A stretch of DNA of 14,399 bases, taken from positions 1-14,399 of the forward strand of contig USQY01000045.1 in assembly GCA_900557045.1 (NCBI GenBank), in the 5' to 3' direction. The notes beneath the pieces are model-generated. The model was not told the DNA's origin, made no database searches, and saw nothing but the letters and a program-made list of their open reading frames with translations. The number at the start of each line of letters is the position of its first letter. Positions within the stretch are counted from its first letter, which is position 1. The stretch comes from an uncultured Clostridium sp. (GTDB taxonomy: Bacteria; Bacillota; Clostridia; TANB77; CAG-508). The translations under genes were made by a program, and so were the position numbers. Positions 6,407 through 13,528 of this stretch are shown piece by piece.

Positions 6407-7027
6407 GCAGAGCGAGAAAGGAATGAAATTAAAAATGAGAATATTAATAATAGAGAAGATGAGTTTAAAATTGCAGATGCTTCACATGAGCTAAAAACAC
6501 CAATAACAGTGATAATGGCAAATGCAGAAGCTTTAGAAAACGATCCAAATGAGAAAAAATGGATTGATAATATTAGAAGTGAATCTGAGAGAATGAATGA
6601 ATTAATAACAGATTTATTAGATTTAGCAAAATTAGAGAATGGAGCAAATATAGAAAATTATCATATAGAGAATTTATCAAAAATAGTAAAAAAAACTTTA
6701 CTTACTTTTGAAAGTTTAATATATGAAAACAATATTGAGTTAGTATATAATATAAGTGAAAACATAAATATAAATTGTAATAGTAATCAAGTGAAACAAT
6801 TAACAGCAATACTTCTAGATAATGCAATACAACATAGTGAAAAAGATGGAAAAATAACAGTAACACTTGAAAAAGAAAAAAATGATATTGTTTTAAAAGT
6901 AAGTAATAATGGAAAAGAAATACCAAAAGAAATGCAAGAAAAAATATTTGAAAGATTTTATAGAGCATTTGTGTCTAAAAAATGGGATTTATTTAATAAA
7001 AAACTTGTTTTATATAAAAAAATTTAA
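6407..7027 (+). pseudogene. Sensor histidine kinase remnant, truncated at both ends
   Basis: Translation from 6407 (just after an in-frame TAA at 6404) gives a DHp domain with the H-box DASHELKTPITVI (His codon 6485-6487), a helix with RSESERMNELITDLLDLAKLEN, and the N-box LTAILLDNAIQH. It then reaches the F-box region KIFERFYRA and changes into unrelated sequence (FVSKKWDL...) until the stop at 7027. No start codon with a ribosome binding site precedes the H-box; the first usable in-frame start is GTG 6509, inside it. The sensor and membrane domains are absent, and so are the G1/G2 boxes needed to hold ATP. The remnant looks like a chunk of an OmpR-partner kinase left after flanking deletions. 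A short active kinase is very unlikely. Confidence 0.85.
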
Positions 7028-7040
7028 AAGGTTATTATCA

Positions 7041-7057
7041 TTTAATATTCTTTTAAT
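7041..7057 (+). promoter_or_regulatory. Direct repeat resembling an OmpR/PhoB-type regulator box
   Basis: TTTAAT occurs at 7041-7046 and 7052-7057, an 11-bp spacing typical of direct repeats bound by OmpR/PhoB-family regulators. It lies between the kinase remnant and the broken surface-protein gene, about where that gene's promoter would be. In DNA this AT-rich it may be coincidence. Confidence 0.3.
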
Positions 7058-7099
7058 GTTTTGGGGGTAAATTACAAATAACAAAACAAGGAGGGAAGT

Positions 7100-8126
7100 A
7101 TAAGCGGAGATAGTTCAAATACAGAAAATTCAGAATTTTATGGAGTAAATGCAGGTGTATTGGTAACAGAAAATTCAACTGCAACTATAAATAATACAAC
7201 AATTTCTACAAATGCCAAAGGAAGTAATGCAGTATTTTCAACTGGAACAAATTCAAAAATATATATAAGCAATTCTACAATAACAACAACATGAACTGGT
7301 TCATCAAGAGGGTTAGATGCCACATATGGTGGCTATATAGAAGCGGATAATGTAAATATTACAACACAAGGTGGAAGCTGTGCTACACTTGCAACAGATA
7401 GAGGAGAGGGAACAGTAATAGTTCAAAACTCTAAATTAGAAACAAATGGTAGAGGTTCTCCTGTTATATATTCAACAGGAGATATATCAATAACAAATAC
7501 TCAAGGAACTGCAAATGGTTGTAATTGAAGGTAAAAATTCAGCAAATGTAATAAATTCTACACTTACAGCAAGTGGAAAAGGAAACAGAGGAGATACAGA
7601 TCAAGCAGGAGTAATGATTTATCAATCAATGTCAGGTGATGCAGGAGAGGAAACAGGGACTTTTACAGCTACAAATTCTAGTTTAAATATACAAACAAAT
7701 TCAGAATATTATAAAACTGCACCAATGTTTTTTATAACAAATACAGATGCAATTATAAACTTAAATAATTGTAAATTATCTTTTGGTAGCAATATTTTGA
7801 TTAGTAGTAAAGGAACTTCTGAATGGGGAAAGAGTGGTTCAAATGGTGGAAATGTTACTTTAAATGCAGATAAACAAACTTTAGAAGGAAACATTGAAAT
7901 TGATATCATATCTAATTTAACAATGAATTTAAATAATAGTTCATATACTGGAACAATAAATGCAGACAATACAGCAAAAGAAATAATATTAAAATTAGAT
8001 AGTAATTCTAGTATAACATTAACAGGAGATTCTTATATTACTTCATTAGAAGATAGTGATTCAAGTTATAATAATATAAACTTTAATGGATATAAATTAT
8101 ATGTTAATGGAATAGCTATAAATTGA
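7100..8126 (+). pseudogene. Broken beta-helix/carbohydrate-binding surface protein gene
   Basis: The reading frame from about 7100 and its continuation from 7515 encode Thr/Asn/Ser/Gly-rich repeats typical of right-handed beta-helix surface proteins in gut Clostridia. Landmarks are EFYGVNAGVL, TGSSRGLDATYGG, VVIEGKNSANVINS, YQSMSGDAGEE, GKSGSNGGNVTLNA, LTGDSYITSLE and the closing GYKLYVNG. Three lesions are visible. There is no start codon after the good ribosome binding site AAGGAGGG (7088-7095), and the signal peptide region is missing. A TGA lies in frame at 7292-7294. A frameshift near 7513 makes the first frame stop at 7526 while the similarity continues in the frame opening at ATG 7515. 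The last 203 codons (7515-8126) remain open but lack a ribosome binding site and an export signal. Confidence 0.8.
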
Positions 8127-8159
8127 GAAATATAAAAATTGAATTTTATAAAAATTATG

Positions 8160-8199
8160 AGAATGTTACTTTTTAATGTATTAGTAGCATTCTTTTTTT
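8160..8199 (+). terminator. Rho-independent terminator after the beta-helix pseudogene
   Basis: AGAATGTTACT (8160-8170) pairs with AGTAGCATTCT (8183-8193) with one G-U wobble, around a 12-base loop, followed by T-run 8193-8199. It is intact although the gene before it is broken. Confidence 0.85.
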
Positions 8200-8302
8200 G
8201 CTTTTAAAATCCTTGCTTTATAGATTGAAAAGTATTGGAAAACATGATATATATAGTATATAAAAATATAATAAAATGGTAAATCGTGAGGAGGGGAAGA
8301 AT

Positions 8303-8497
8303 ATGGAAATTTTCGATGTACTTAATGAATATGGCGAATTTACAGGAAAAACAGCGACTAGAGAAGAATGTCATAAAAAGGGTTATTGGCATAGAGCAGT
8401 ATATGCTTTTATCATTGATAATAATTATGAAGGCTTAACTGATAAAACAGGTCCATGGAATTTTTTTAAAAAATTTTTAGAAGAATATGCTGTATAA
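8303..8497 (+). pseudogene. NUDIX hydrolase with internal deletion
   Basis: The first 41 residues (MEIFDVLNEYGEFTGKTATR... to AFIIDN) match the N-terminus of NUDIX hydrolases of the isopentenyl-diphosphate-isomerase-like group, including the conserved KKGYWHRAVYAF. The next residue block (about 42-64, with DKTGPWNFFKKFLEEY) looks like the C-terminal helix of the same family. The whole NUDIX box (GX5EX7REUXEEXGU) between them is missing. The family is usually about 160-180 residues; this frame has 64. The deletion kept the frame and the ribosome binding site GAGGAGGGG (8288-8296) is intact, so a short product may still be made, but it cannot be a NUDIX enzyme. The C-terminal assignment is from memory and less certain than the N-terminal one. 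Confidence 0.75.
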
Positions 8498-8543
8498 ATC
8501 AGAAAATGCAAAATAAAAATCTATATATGGAGGTATATGAAAA

Positions 8544-9146
8544 ATGAAATACACATGTGCATATTGCCAAAAACACTCATGTCATAAAAATGAAATGGAA
8601 AAAGCTCCACAAAATTGCCCAACAAAAAATGAGAAAAAAGAATTAGAGGAAATATCAAAAGTTTATAATGATAAAGAAAACTATAATATTGCTAAAGCAT
8701 CTGCTGAAGTTGTAATGGACAATTATGGAACTAAGCCAAGAGTAAAAGAAATTATTGATTTTTGTAATAAAATGAAATATAAAAAAATAGGTTTAGCTTT
8801 TTGTGTAGGACTTTCAAAAGAAGCGAGTATATTTGCACAAATATTAAGAAAACACGGATTTGAAGTAGAATCAATTATATGTAAAGTAGGCAATGTAAAT
8901 AGAAAAAATATAGGAATAAACGATTGTGATGTTCCAATGTGTAACCCAATTGCACAGGCTGAATTTTTAAATAAAGAAAAGACAGAATTTAATATAGTAT
9001 TAGGTTTATGTGTAGGGCATGATACATTATTCTTTAAATATTCAAAAGCTCCGGTTACAGTACTGGCTGTTAAGGATAGAGCTCTTGCACACAACCCTTT
9101 AGGAGCTATTTATTTGGCAGATAGTTATTATAAAAGTAAAATATAA
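8544..9146 (+). CDS. DUF1847 cysteine-rich protein
   Basis: The 200-residue protein matches the DUF1847 family. It begins with a compact cysteine cluster (C5, C8, C13, C25) that probably binds metal. A long domain follows with conserved segments FCVGLSKEA (about 92-100), DVPMCNPIAQAEFLN, GLCVGHDTLFFKYS and AVKDRALAHNPLGAIY near the C-terminus. The repeated Cys-Val-Gly turns suggest a metal- or cofactor-binding site, but no reaction is known for the family. ATG 8544 sits ten bases after GGAGG (8529-8533); an ATG at 8537 is in another frame. It lies 46 bases after the broken NUDIX frame and 23 bases before the nucleotidyltransferase-like gene, so these are probably in one transcript. The family is likely; the function is unknown. 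Confidence 0.85.
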   Translation: MKYTCAYCQKHSCHKNEMEKAPQNCPTKNEKKELEEISKVYNDKENYNIAKASAEVVMDNYGTKPRVKEIIDFCNKMKYKKIGLAFCVGLSKEASIFAQILRKHGFEVESIICKVGNVNRKNIGINDCDVPMCNPIAQAEFLNKEKTEFNIVLGLCVGHDTLFFKYSKAPVTVLAVKDRALAHNPLGAIYLADSYYKSKI

Positions 9147-9169
9147 TAAGTAATGAGGTGAATATAATC

Positions 9170-9556
9170 ATGGAAAAAAGAATGAATAAAGAAGAATTAA
9201 TTAAATTAGTTAAAAGTTTGAAAATAGATAGAGATGAATTTTGGATTTTATCCAGTGGAGCATTAGTTATTCGCGGAATATATCCAGATGCTGGAGACTT
9301 AGATATTGCAGTCACTGAAAAAGGTTTACAAGAACTAAAAGAAAATTATACCTTAATTGAAAAAGAAAATGGTTGGTATATAGTGAATGATAAAGTAGAA
9401 TGTGTTCTTGACACAAAAGAACCTTGGAAAATAGAAAAAATTGGAGATTACAATTTACAAAGTATTGAAAAATATTATGAATTTCTAAAAGAAAGTAATA
9501 GGGAAAAGGATAAAGCTAGAATACCTTTGATTGAGGAATATATGATGAAAAAATAA
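9170..9556 (+). CDS. Standalone nucleotidyltransferase-fold protein, paralogue A
   Basis: The 128-residue protein resembles small nucleotidyltransferase-fold proteins related to minimal nucleotidyltransferase and AbiE-type proteins. It shows SSGALVIRG (28-36) in the place of the GS motif and DLD (43-45) as the metal-binding acidic pair. A third acidic residue may be in KVECVLD. The family match is by motif pattern only. The start is ATG 9170, nine bases after GAGGTG (9155-9160); a GTG at 9158 lies in that ribosome binding site. ATG 9182 is also possible, because the paralogue at 13072 begins at the equivalent MNKEEL. No HEPN-type partner or toxin gene lies beside it, so a toxin-antitoxin role is not supported by context. 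It is clearly related to the gene at 13072-13461. Confidence 0.7.
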   Translation: MEKRMNKEELIKLVKSLKIDRDEFWILSSGALVIRGIYPDAGDLDIAVTEKGLQELKENYTLIEKENGWYIVNDKVECVLDTKEPWKIEKIGDYNLQSIEKYYEFLKESNREKDKARIPLIEEYMMKK

Positions 9557-9638
9557 GTAGTTAAAAAAATAAAATAGCAACTAACAATATCTTACTGATA
9601 TAATTCAAAATGTGAAATAAGAATAGGAGTTATAAAGG

Positions 9639-10265
9639 ATGGAGGATACTATAATTTATTTAATTAGACACGCTGAAACTATTGATGAAGATGGAATTAG
9701 AAATACAGATGAAACCATGCAGGAAATAAATGAAAAAGAAACATTATCAATTGAAGGTGAACGAGATTCAAAAAAATTAAGTAAAACTGATGAATTGAAA
9801 AGTATAGATACAATTTGGTGTAGCAGTTATACTAGAGCTAAACAAACAGCTAAATATATTGCAAATGAAAACAATTTACAATATAACTTGGATAAAAGAT
9901 TATGTGAAAGAAAACTGGAAAATATAGAGGATTTAGTAAAATTTATGAATGACAAAGCAACTATGGACCCATCTCGTGAACAGTTGGCTTTTCCAGAATT
10001 CAAAACCCGTGATGGAAAAAGTGCAAATGATACAAATAAAAGGATGAATGAATTTATAAATGAAATACTTGAAGAATATAAAGGAAAAAGAATAGCCGTC
10101 ATAAGTCATGGTGGTTCAATTAAATTTTATTTGTTAAGTCATTGCAAAGTGAATGAAGGATTAAATCTTGAATATAATGGGAAAGAGTTGGCTATAACCT
10201 CGCCTTGTTTATTAAAAATGACTTTTAGGAAAAGGAAATTAATAAACTTAGAGCAGATAAAATAG
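9639..10265 (+). CDS. Histidine phosphatase superfamily protein (phosphoglycerate mutase-like)
   Basis: Branch-1 histidine phosphatases transfer phosphate through an active-site histidine. All catalytic landmarks are visible in the 208-residue protein: LIRHAET with R10 and nucleophile H11, SSYTRAKQTA with R66, E90 in LCERKL, and SHGG with H157. The length fits single-domain members of the family. The middle insertion (about 95-130) carries PSREQLAFPEF and KSANDTNKRMNEF, typical of small bacterial members of unknown substrate. ATG 9639 has AGGAG at 9625-9629. It follows the nucleotidyltransferase-like gene by 82 bases. The substrate cannot be told from sequence; phosphoglycerate mutase activity should not be assumed. 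Confidence 0.88.
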   Translation: MEDTIIYLIRHAETIDEDGIRNTDETMQEINEKETLSIEGERDSKKLSKTDELKSIDTIWCSSYTRAKQTAKYIANENNLQYNLDKRLCERKLENIEDLVKFMNDKATMDPSREQLAFPEFKTRDGKSANDTNKRMNEFINEILEEYKGKRIAVISHGGSIKFYLLSHCKVNEGLNLEYNGKELAITSPCLLKMTFRKRKLINLEQIK

Positions 10266-10344
10266 ATGTATTTATGATTAGAAAATATTAAAAAAATGGA
10301 TGAGTTATAATAAATTTATGGCATAAACTTTTTGAATATTGTAT

Positions 10345-10375
10345 TTGACTAAATGTGAATATACAGTGATATAAC
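10345..10375 (+). promoter_or_regulatory. Possible promoter before the ITPase-like gene
   Basis: TTGACT (10345-10350) and TATAAC (10370-10375) are five-of-six matches to the -35 and -10 consensus, but the 19-base spacer is longer than ideal. The 131-base gap 10266-10396 shows no terminator, so the following genes may also be reached by read-through. Confidence 0.35.
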
Positions 10376-10396
10376 ATGAAATACGAGGAGTAAAAA

Positions 10397-10978
10397 ATGA
10401 AAAAAATACTTATAGCAACAACAAATAGGGACAAATTTAAGATTATCAGTTGTTTATTAAGAAAAGCTGGTATTACTAACGAAAATTTTCAAATATTGTC
10501 TTTAAATGATATCAATTACAATGGACCAGATAATAAAGAAGTTGGAAATATAGCGAACAGAGCTAGAGTAAAAGCAGAAACGGTTAAAAACTACTTTAGT
10601 AATGAGAATTATGATTATTTTATAGGAATTGATGATGGAATTATTTTGAAAGGAAAGATGATAGAAAACGTAAAAGAATATCTGAATAAGATATTATATG
10701 AAAAATATTTATCTGAAGGTGAAAAAATTATATTTCCTCGAGCATATTGTGTAATAGGAAAAAATAATGAAATTTTTCAAGAGATAATTGAAATACCATA
10801 TGTATACATGTCAAAAGACAATGTTATTTTAAAACAATTTTCATATCCATTAAATCAAGTCGTTGTACCAATTGGATATGATAAACCAATTGCAGAAATG
10901 TCAACAGAAGAATCAAATGATTATTATTGGAAATATTCTAAGCTTAAAATAAAAGAGTTAGTAAGAAATATAATATAA
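10397..10978 (+). CDS. Non-canonical purine NTP pyrophosphatase-like (HAM1/RdgB) protein
   Basis: HAM1/RdgB enzymes hydrolyse inosine and xanthosine triphosphates to keep them out of nucleic acids. The 193-residue protein shows the family N-terminus IATTNRDKFKII (6-17), the NIANRARVKAE helix (51-61) in place of the ENA-x-x-KA motif, and FIGIDDGI (75-82) corresponding to the DDSG-type catalytic loop. The glycine-rich C-terminal signature of classical RdgB (SHR-GKA) is not evident. It is therefore a divergent relative whose substrate may differ. ATG 10397 has GAGGAG at 10385-10390. The GNAT gene starts 26 bases after its stop, so the two are probably co-transcribed. Confidence 0.65.
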   Translation: MKKILIATTNRDKFKIISCLLRKAGITNENFQILSLNDINYNGPDNKEVGNIANRARVKAETVKNYFSNENYDYFIGIDDGIILKGKMIENVKEYLNKILYEKYLSEGEKIIFPRAYCVIGKNNEIFQEIIEIPYVYMSKDNVILKQFSYPLNQVVVPIGYDKPIAEMSTEESNDYYWKYSKLKIKELVRNII

Positions 10979-11004
10979 AAATCCATATGTTGGAGGTCTA
11001 TAAA

Positions 11005-11463
11005 ATGAATTTTATAATTAGTAAAGCAAATTTTAACGATACAAATGAAATAAATAATATGCTTACATGCTTGATACAAGATGAAAGAAAAAATTATGAT
11101 AACAATATAAATGAAAAATATAAAGTAAAAAATTTCTATGAAAAATATACAGAAAATAAAGATATGTGTATTTTAGTAGCAAAACAAAATGATACAATTT
11201 TAGGTTATATTTATGGATATATTCAAGATAATGGTACACTTTTAAACAAAATAGTAGCTCAATTAGATGCATTATTTGTAAAGCAAGAATATAGAGGCAA
11301 TGGAATTGCGAAAAAACTAATGAATGAATTTTATAATTGGGCTAAGAAAAAGGAAGCTGCATATATAGAATTATCAGTATGCAAAGATAATAGTAATGCT
11401 ATTGATTTATATGAAAACGAAGGTTTTAATATAAATAAAATATGTTTAAGAAAAGAGTTATAG
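11005..11463 (+). CDS. GNAT-family N-acetyltransferase
   Basis: GNAT enzymes move an acetyl group from acetyl-CoA to an amine. In this 152-residue protein the acetyl-CoA pyrophosphate loop is QEYRGNGIAKKLM (94-106), with the preceding strand AQLDALFV (85-92). A typical C-terminal motif VCKDNSNAIDLYENEGF (125-141) follows. The start is ATG 11005, eight bases after GGAGG (10992-10996); the ATG at 10987 lies upstream of that site and would give an implausible extension. It lies in the same run as the ITPase-like gene and just before the small ORF and the ABC-F gene. The acceptor substrate is unknown; an antibiotic-modifying role is possible from the ABC-F neighbour but not shown. Confidence 0.88.
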   Translation: MNFIISKANFNDTNEINNMLTCLIQDERKNYDNNINEKYKVKNFYEKYTENKDMCILVAKQNDTILGYIYGYIQDNGTLLNKIVAQLDALFVKQEYRGNGIAKKLMNEFYNWAKKKEAAYIELSVCKDNSNAIDLYENEGFNINKICLRKEL

Positions 11464-11465
11464 AA

Positions 11466-11558
11466 ATGAACAGAGCAGAGAAAAGAGAGGAATTTTTAAA
11501 TAAATTAAAAGAAATAAAGAAATATGAGGATTTGGCGGAGGATTTAAAATTTATATAG
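11466..11558 (+). CDS. 30-codon small ORF between the GNAT and ABC-F genes
   Basis: ATG 11466 lies two bases after the GNAT stop and opens a 30-codon frame ending TAG at 11556-11558, twelve bases before the ABC-F start. The peptide is highly charged (MNRAEKREEFLNKLKEIKKY, then EDLAEDLKFI) and would form one amphipathic helix. No strong ribosome binding site precedes it; translation by coupling to the GNAT stop is conceivable. It may be a genuine small protein, a leader that couples translation into the ABC-F gene, or the end of a lost gene. There is no terminator hairpin between it and the ABC-F start, so classical leader-peptide attenuation is not supported. Confidence 0.4.
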   Translation: MNRAEKREEFLNKLKEIKKYEDLAEDLKFI

Positions 11559-11570
11559 ATAGGAGGAGCA

Positions 11571-13055
11571 ATGTCGTTAATAAGTGTAAATAATTTAACG
11601 TTTGGTTATGATGGAATCTGTAATAATATATTTGAAGATGTTTCATTTAATATAGACACTGACTGGAAATTGGGGTTAATAGGAAGAAATGGAAAAGGTA
11701 AAACAACATTGTTAAAGTTATTACAGGGAAAGTATGAATATACAGGAACAATATCAAAAAATGTTGATATTGATTATTTTCCATTTGAGGTAACAAATAA
11801 AGAAAGAATGGCAATAGAAATTGTAAATGAAATTGCACCCAATGCTGAAGATTGGGAAATTATGAAAGAATTAAATTTACTTAATAATGAAACAGAAATA
11901 TTATATAGAAGTTTTAAATTATTAAGTGGTGGAGAGCAAGTAAAAATCCTTCTAATAAGTTTATTCTTAAAAGGTAATAATTTTTTACTTATAGATGAGC
12001 CCACAAATCATTTAGATATTGAAACACGAAATAATTTAGTTGATTATTTAGAAAAGAAAAAAGGTTTTATATTAGTTTCTCATGACAGAAATTTTTTAGA
12101 TAAAGTTGTTAATCATATAATTGCTATAAATAATTCTAATATAGAAATACAACAAGGCAATTTTTCATCGTGGAAAGAAAATAAAGATAGGGTAGATAAT
12201 TTTGAAATTAAACAAAATGAAAGATTACAAAAGGATATTAATAGACTTGAAATAGCTTCTAAAAATTCTGCAAGATGGTCAAATGAAGCTGAAAAAGGCA
12301 AGAGTAAAAAATATAATTCAGAAACTACAATAGATAAAGGATATGTAGGACATAAGGCATCTAAAATGATGAAAAGTTCAAAGGTTATGGAACAAAAAAT
12401 TCAAAAATCAATAGATGAGAAGACTAATTTATTGAAAAATGTTGATAGAAATGATAGATTGAAAATGATTCCATTAATATGTAATAAAAATTCATTAGTT
12501 TTAGCAAATAATCTACAAGTAAAATATAATGATAAAGAAATATTTAAGCCTATATCTTTTGAGGTAAATAATGGAGATAGAGTTGCAATAATAGGAAAAA
12601 ATGGAATAGGAAAATCAAGTATATTAAAACTTATATTAGGAGAAGAATTACAGTATAATGGAGAGTTAAAAGTTGCGAATGACCTAAAAATATCCTATGT
12701 ATCTCAGAGTACAGAAGATTTAAAAGGAACTTTAAAATCGTTTGCACAGATAAACCAAATAGATGAAGGTATTTTTAAAGCAATGTTAGTAAAAATGGGA
12801 TTATTACAATCTGATTTTGATACTAATATTCAAGATATGAGCGAAGGTCAAAAGAAAAAAGTGCTAATTGCAAAAAGTATTTCAGAACAAGCCAATATTT
12901 ATATATGGGATGAGCCTTTGAATTATATAGATATATTAACAAGAGAACAAATAGAAGATGTGATTTTAAATTGTAATCCTACTATTATTTTTGTAGAACA
13001 CGATGAAAAATTTATAGAAAAAGTTGCAACAAAAATTATAAATTTGGAAAAGTAG
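11571..13055 (+). CDS. Lsa-type ABC-F ribosomal protection protein
   Basis: ABC-F proteins of the Lsa/Vga type bind the ribosomal E site and dislodge lincosamide, streptogramin A and pleuromutilin drugs. The 494-residue protein has two ATPase domains and no membrane segment. Domain 1 has Walker A GRNGKGKTT (38-46), signature LSGGEQ (118-123), Walker B LLIDEP with E143, and H171. An Arm/interdomain linker runs over about 205-300. Domain 2 has Walker A GKNGIGKSS (342-350), signature MSEGQ (423-427), Walker B IYIWDEP with E448, and H477. The opening block TDWKLGLIGRNGKGKTT and the IYIWDEPLNYID segment closely follow my recollection of Lsa(A), and the length is about the same. The start has AGGAGG at 11560-11565. 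It lies in the enzyme run, after GNAT and the small ORF. ABC-F is certain; the resistance spectrum is inferred. Confidence 0.92.
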   Translation: MSLISVNNLTFGYDGICNNIFEDVSFNIDTDWKLGLIGRNGKGKTTLLKLLQGKYEYTGTISKNVDIDYFPFEVTNKERMAIEIVNEIAPNAEDWEIMKELNLLNNETEILYRSFKLLSGGEQVKILLISLFLKGNNFLLIDEPTNHLDIETRNNLVDYLEKKKGFILVSHDRNFLDKVVNHIIAINNSNIEIQQGNFSSWKENKDRVDNFEIKQNERLQKDINRLEIASKNSARWSNEAEKGKSKKYNSETTIDKGYVGHKASKMMKSSKVMEQKIQKSIDEKTNLLKNVDRNDRLKMIPLICNKNSLVLANNLQVKYNDKEIFKPISFEVNNGDRVAIIGKNGIGKSSILKLILGEELQYNGELKVANDLKISYVSQSTEDLKGTLKSFAQINQIDEGIFKAMLVKMGLLQSDFDTNIQDMSEGQKKKVLIAKSISEQANIYIWDEPLNYIDILTREQIEDVILNCNPTIIFVEHDEKFIEKVATKIINLEK

Positions 13056-13071
13056 ATAAGTGGAGGATATT

Positions 13072-13461
13072 ATGAACAAAGAAGAATTATTAAAACTAGT
13101 AGAAAGCTTAAATATTCCTAAAGATGAATATTATATTTTAGGTGGAGGTAGCTTAGTTATGTTTGGAATAAAAGAAACAACTTCTGATTTAGACTTATGT
13201 GTATCAAATGAACTATTTGCTAAATTGAAAGAAAAATATAATCTTGATGAGAAAGATAAAAATGAATGTGGCTTTTATCAAATATCAGATATTATTGAAA
13301 TTATTCCTAATCCTAAAGAAGAATTTACCGCACAAGAAATAGACGGATATAAAGTAGAAGAATTAAAAAGGATACTTGAATTTAAGAAAAAAAGAAATGC
13401 CCCAAAGGACAAACTTTATATAGAGAAGATTACACAATATTTGGAAGGACAAAAGAACTAA
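13072..13461 (+). CDS. Standalone nucleotidyltransferase-fold protein, paralogue B
   Basis: The 129-residue protein aligns along its length with paralogue A at 9170, sharing the opening MNKEELLKLVESL pattern. It has a more canonical nucleotidyltransferase motif: GGGSLVMFG (24-32) followed by SDLDL (38-42), where D39 and D41 would bind metal. The C-terminal third differs more and ends in a Lys-rich helix. GGAGG at 13062-13066 sets the start at ATG 13072; a frame from 13060 begins inside that site. It starts 16 bases after the ABC-F stop, so it is probably translated from the same mRNA. No toxin partner is adjacent. The fold call rests on motifs; a nucleotide-transfer reaction is possible but unproven. 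Confidence 0.7.
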   Translation: MNKEELLKLVESLNIPKDEYYILGGGSLVMFGIKETTSDLDLCVSNELFAKLKEKYNLDEKDKNECGFYQISDIIEIIPNPKEEFTAQEIDGYKVEELKRILEFKKKRNAPKDKLYIEKITQYLEGQKN

Positions 13462-13472
13462 AATAAAAAACA

Positions 13473-13523
13473 TAAACCTCCTAAATTAAGCATACACTTA
13501 AATAGCTTAATTTAGGAGGTTTA
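13473..13523 (+). promoter_or_regulatory. Perfect 19-bp hairpin burying the ribosome binding site of the deacetylase gene
   Basis: 13473-13491 is an exact reverse complement of 13505-13523 around a 13-base loop. The right arm contains AGGAGG (13514-13519), the ribosome binding site of the gene starting at 13529; the left arm holds the matching CCTCCT (13477-13482). In mRNA starting upstream, this site would be locked in the stem. The hairpin may double as a terminator for the ABC-F operon, but only a weak T-run follows (ttt then aaaatt). Confidence 0.75.
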
Positions 13524-13528
13524 AAATT

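Noticed and set aside
7292..7528. Recoded TGA (Trp or readthrough) in the surface-protein gene
   Set aside because: TGA ends normal genes in the window, and the same gene also has a frameshift and no start, so decay explains it.
8723..9094. 123-codon open frame on the - strand
   Set aside because: It is fully antisense to the DUF1847 gene, which has the strong start signal and family motifs.
9170..9556. Antitoxin of a HEPN/MNT or AbiE toxin-antitoxin pair
   Set aside because: No HEPN or AbiEii-like partner is adjacent to this gene or to its paralogue at 13072.
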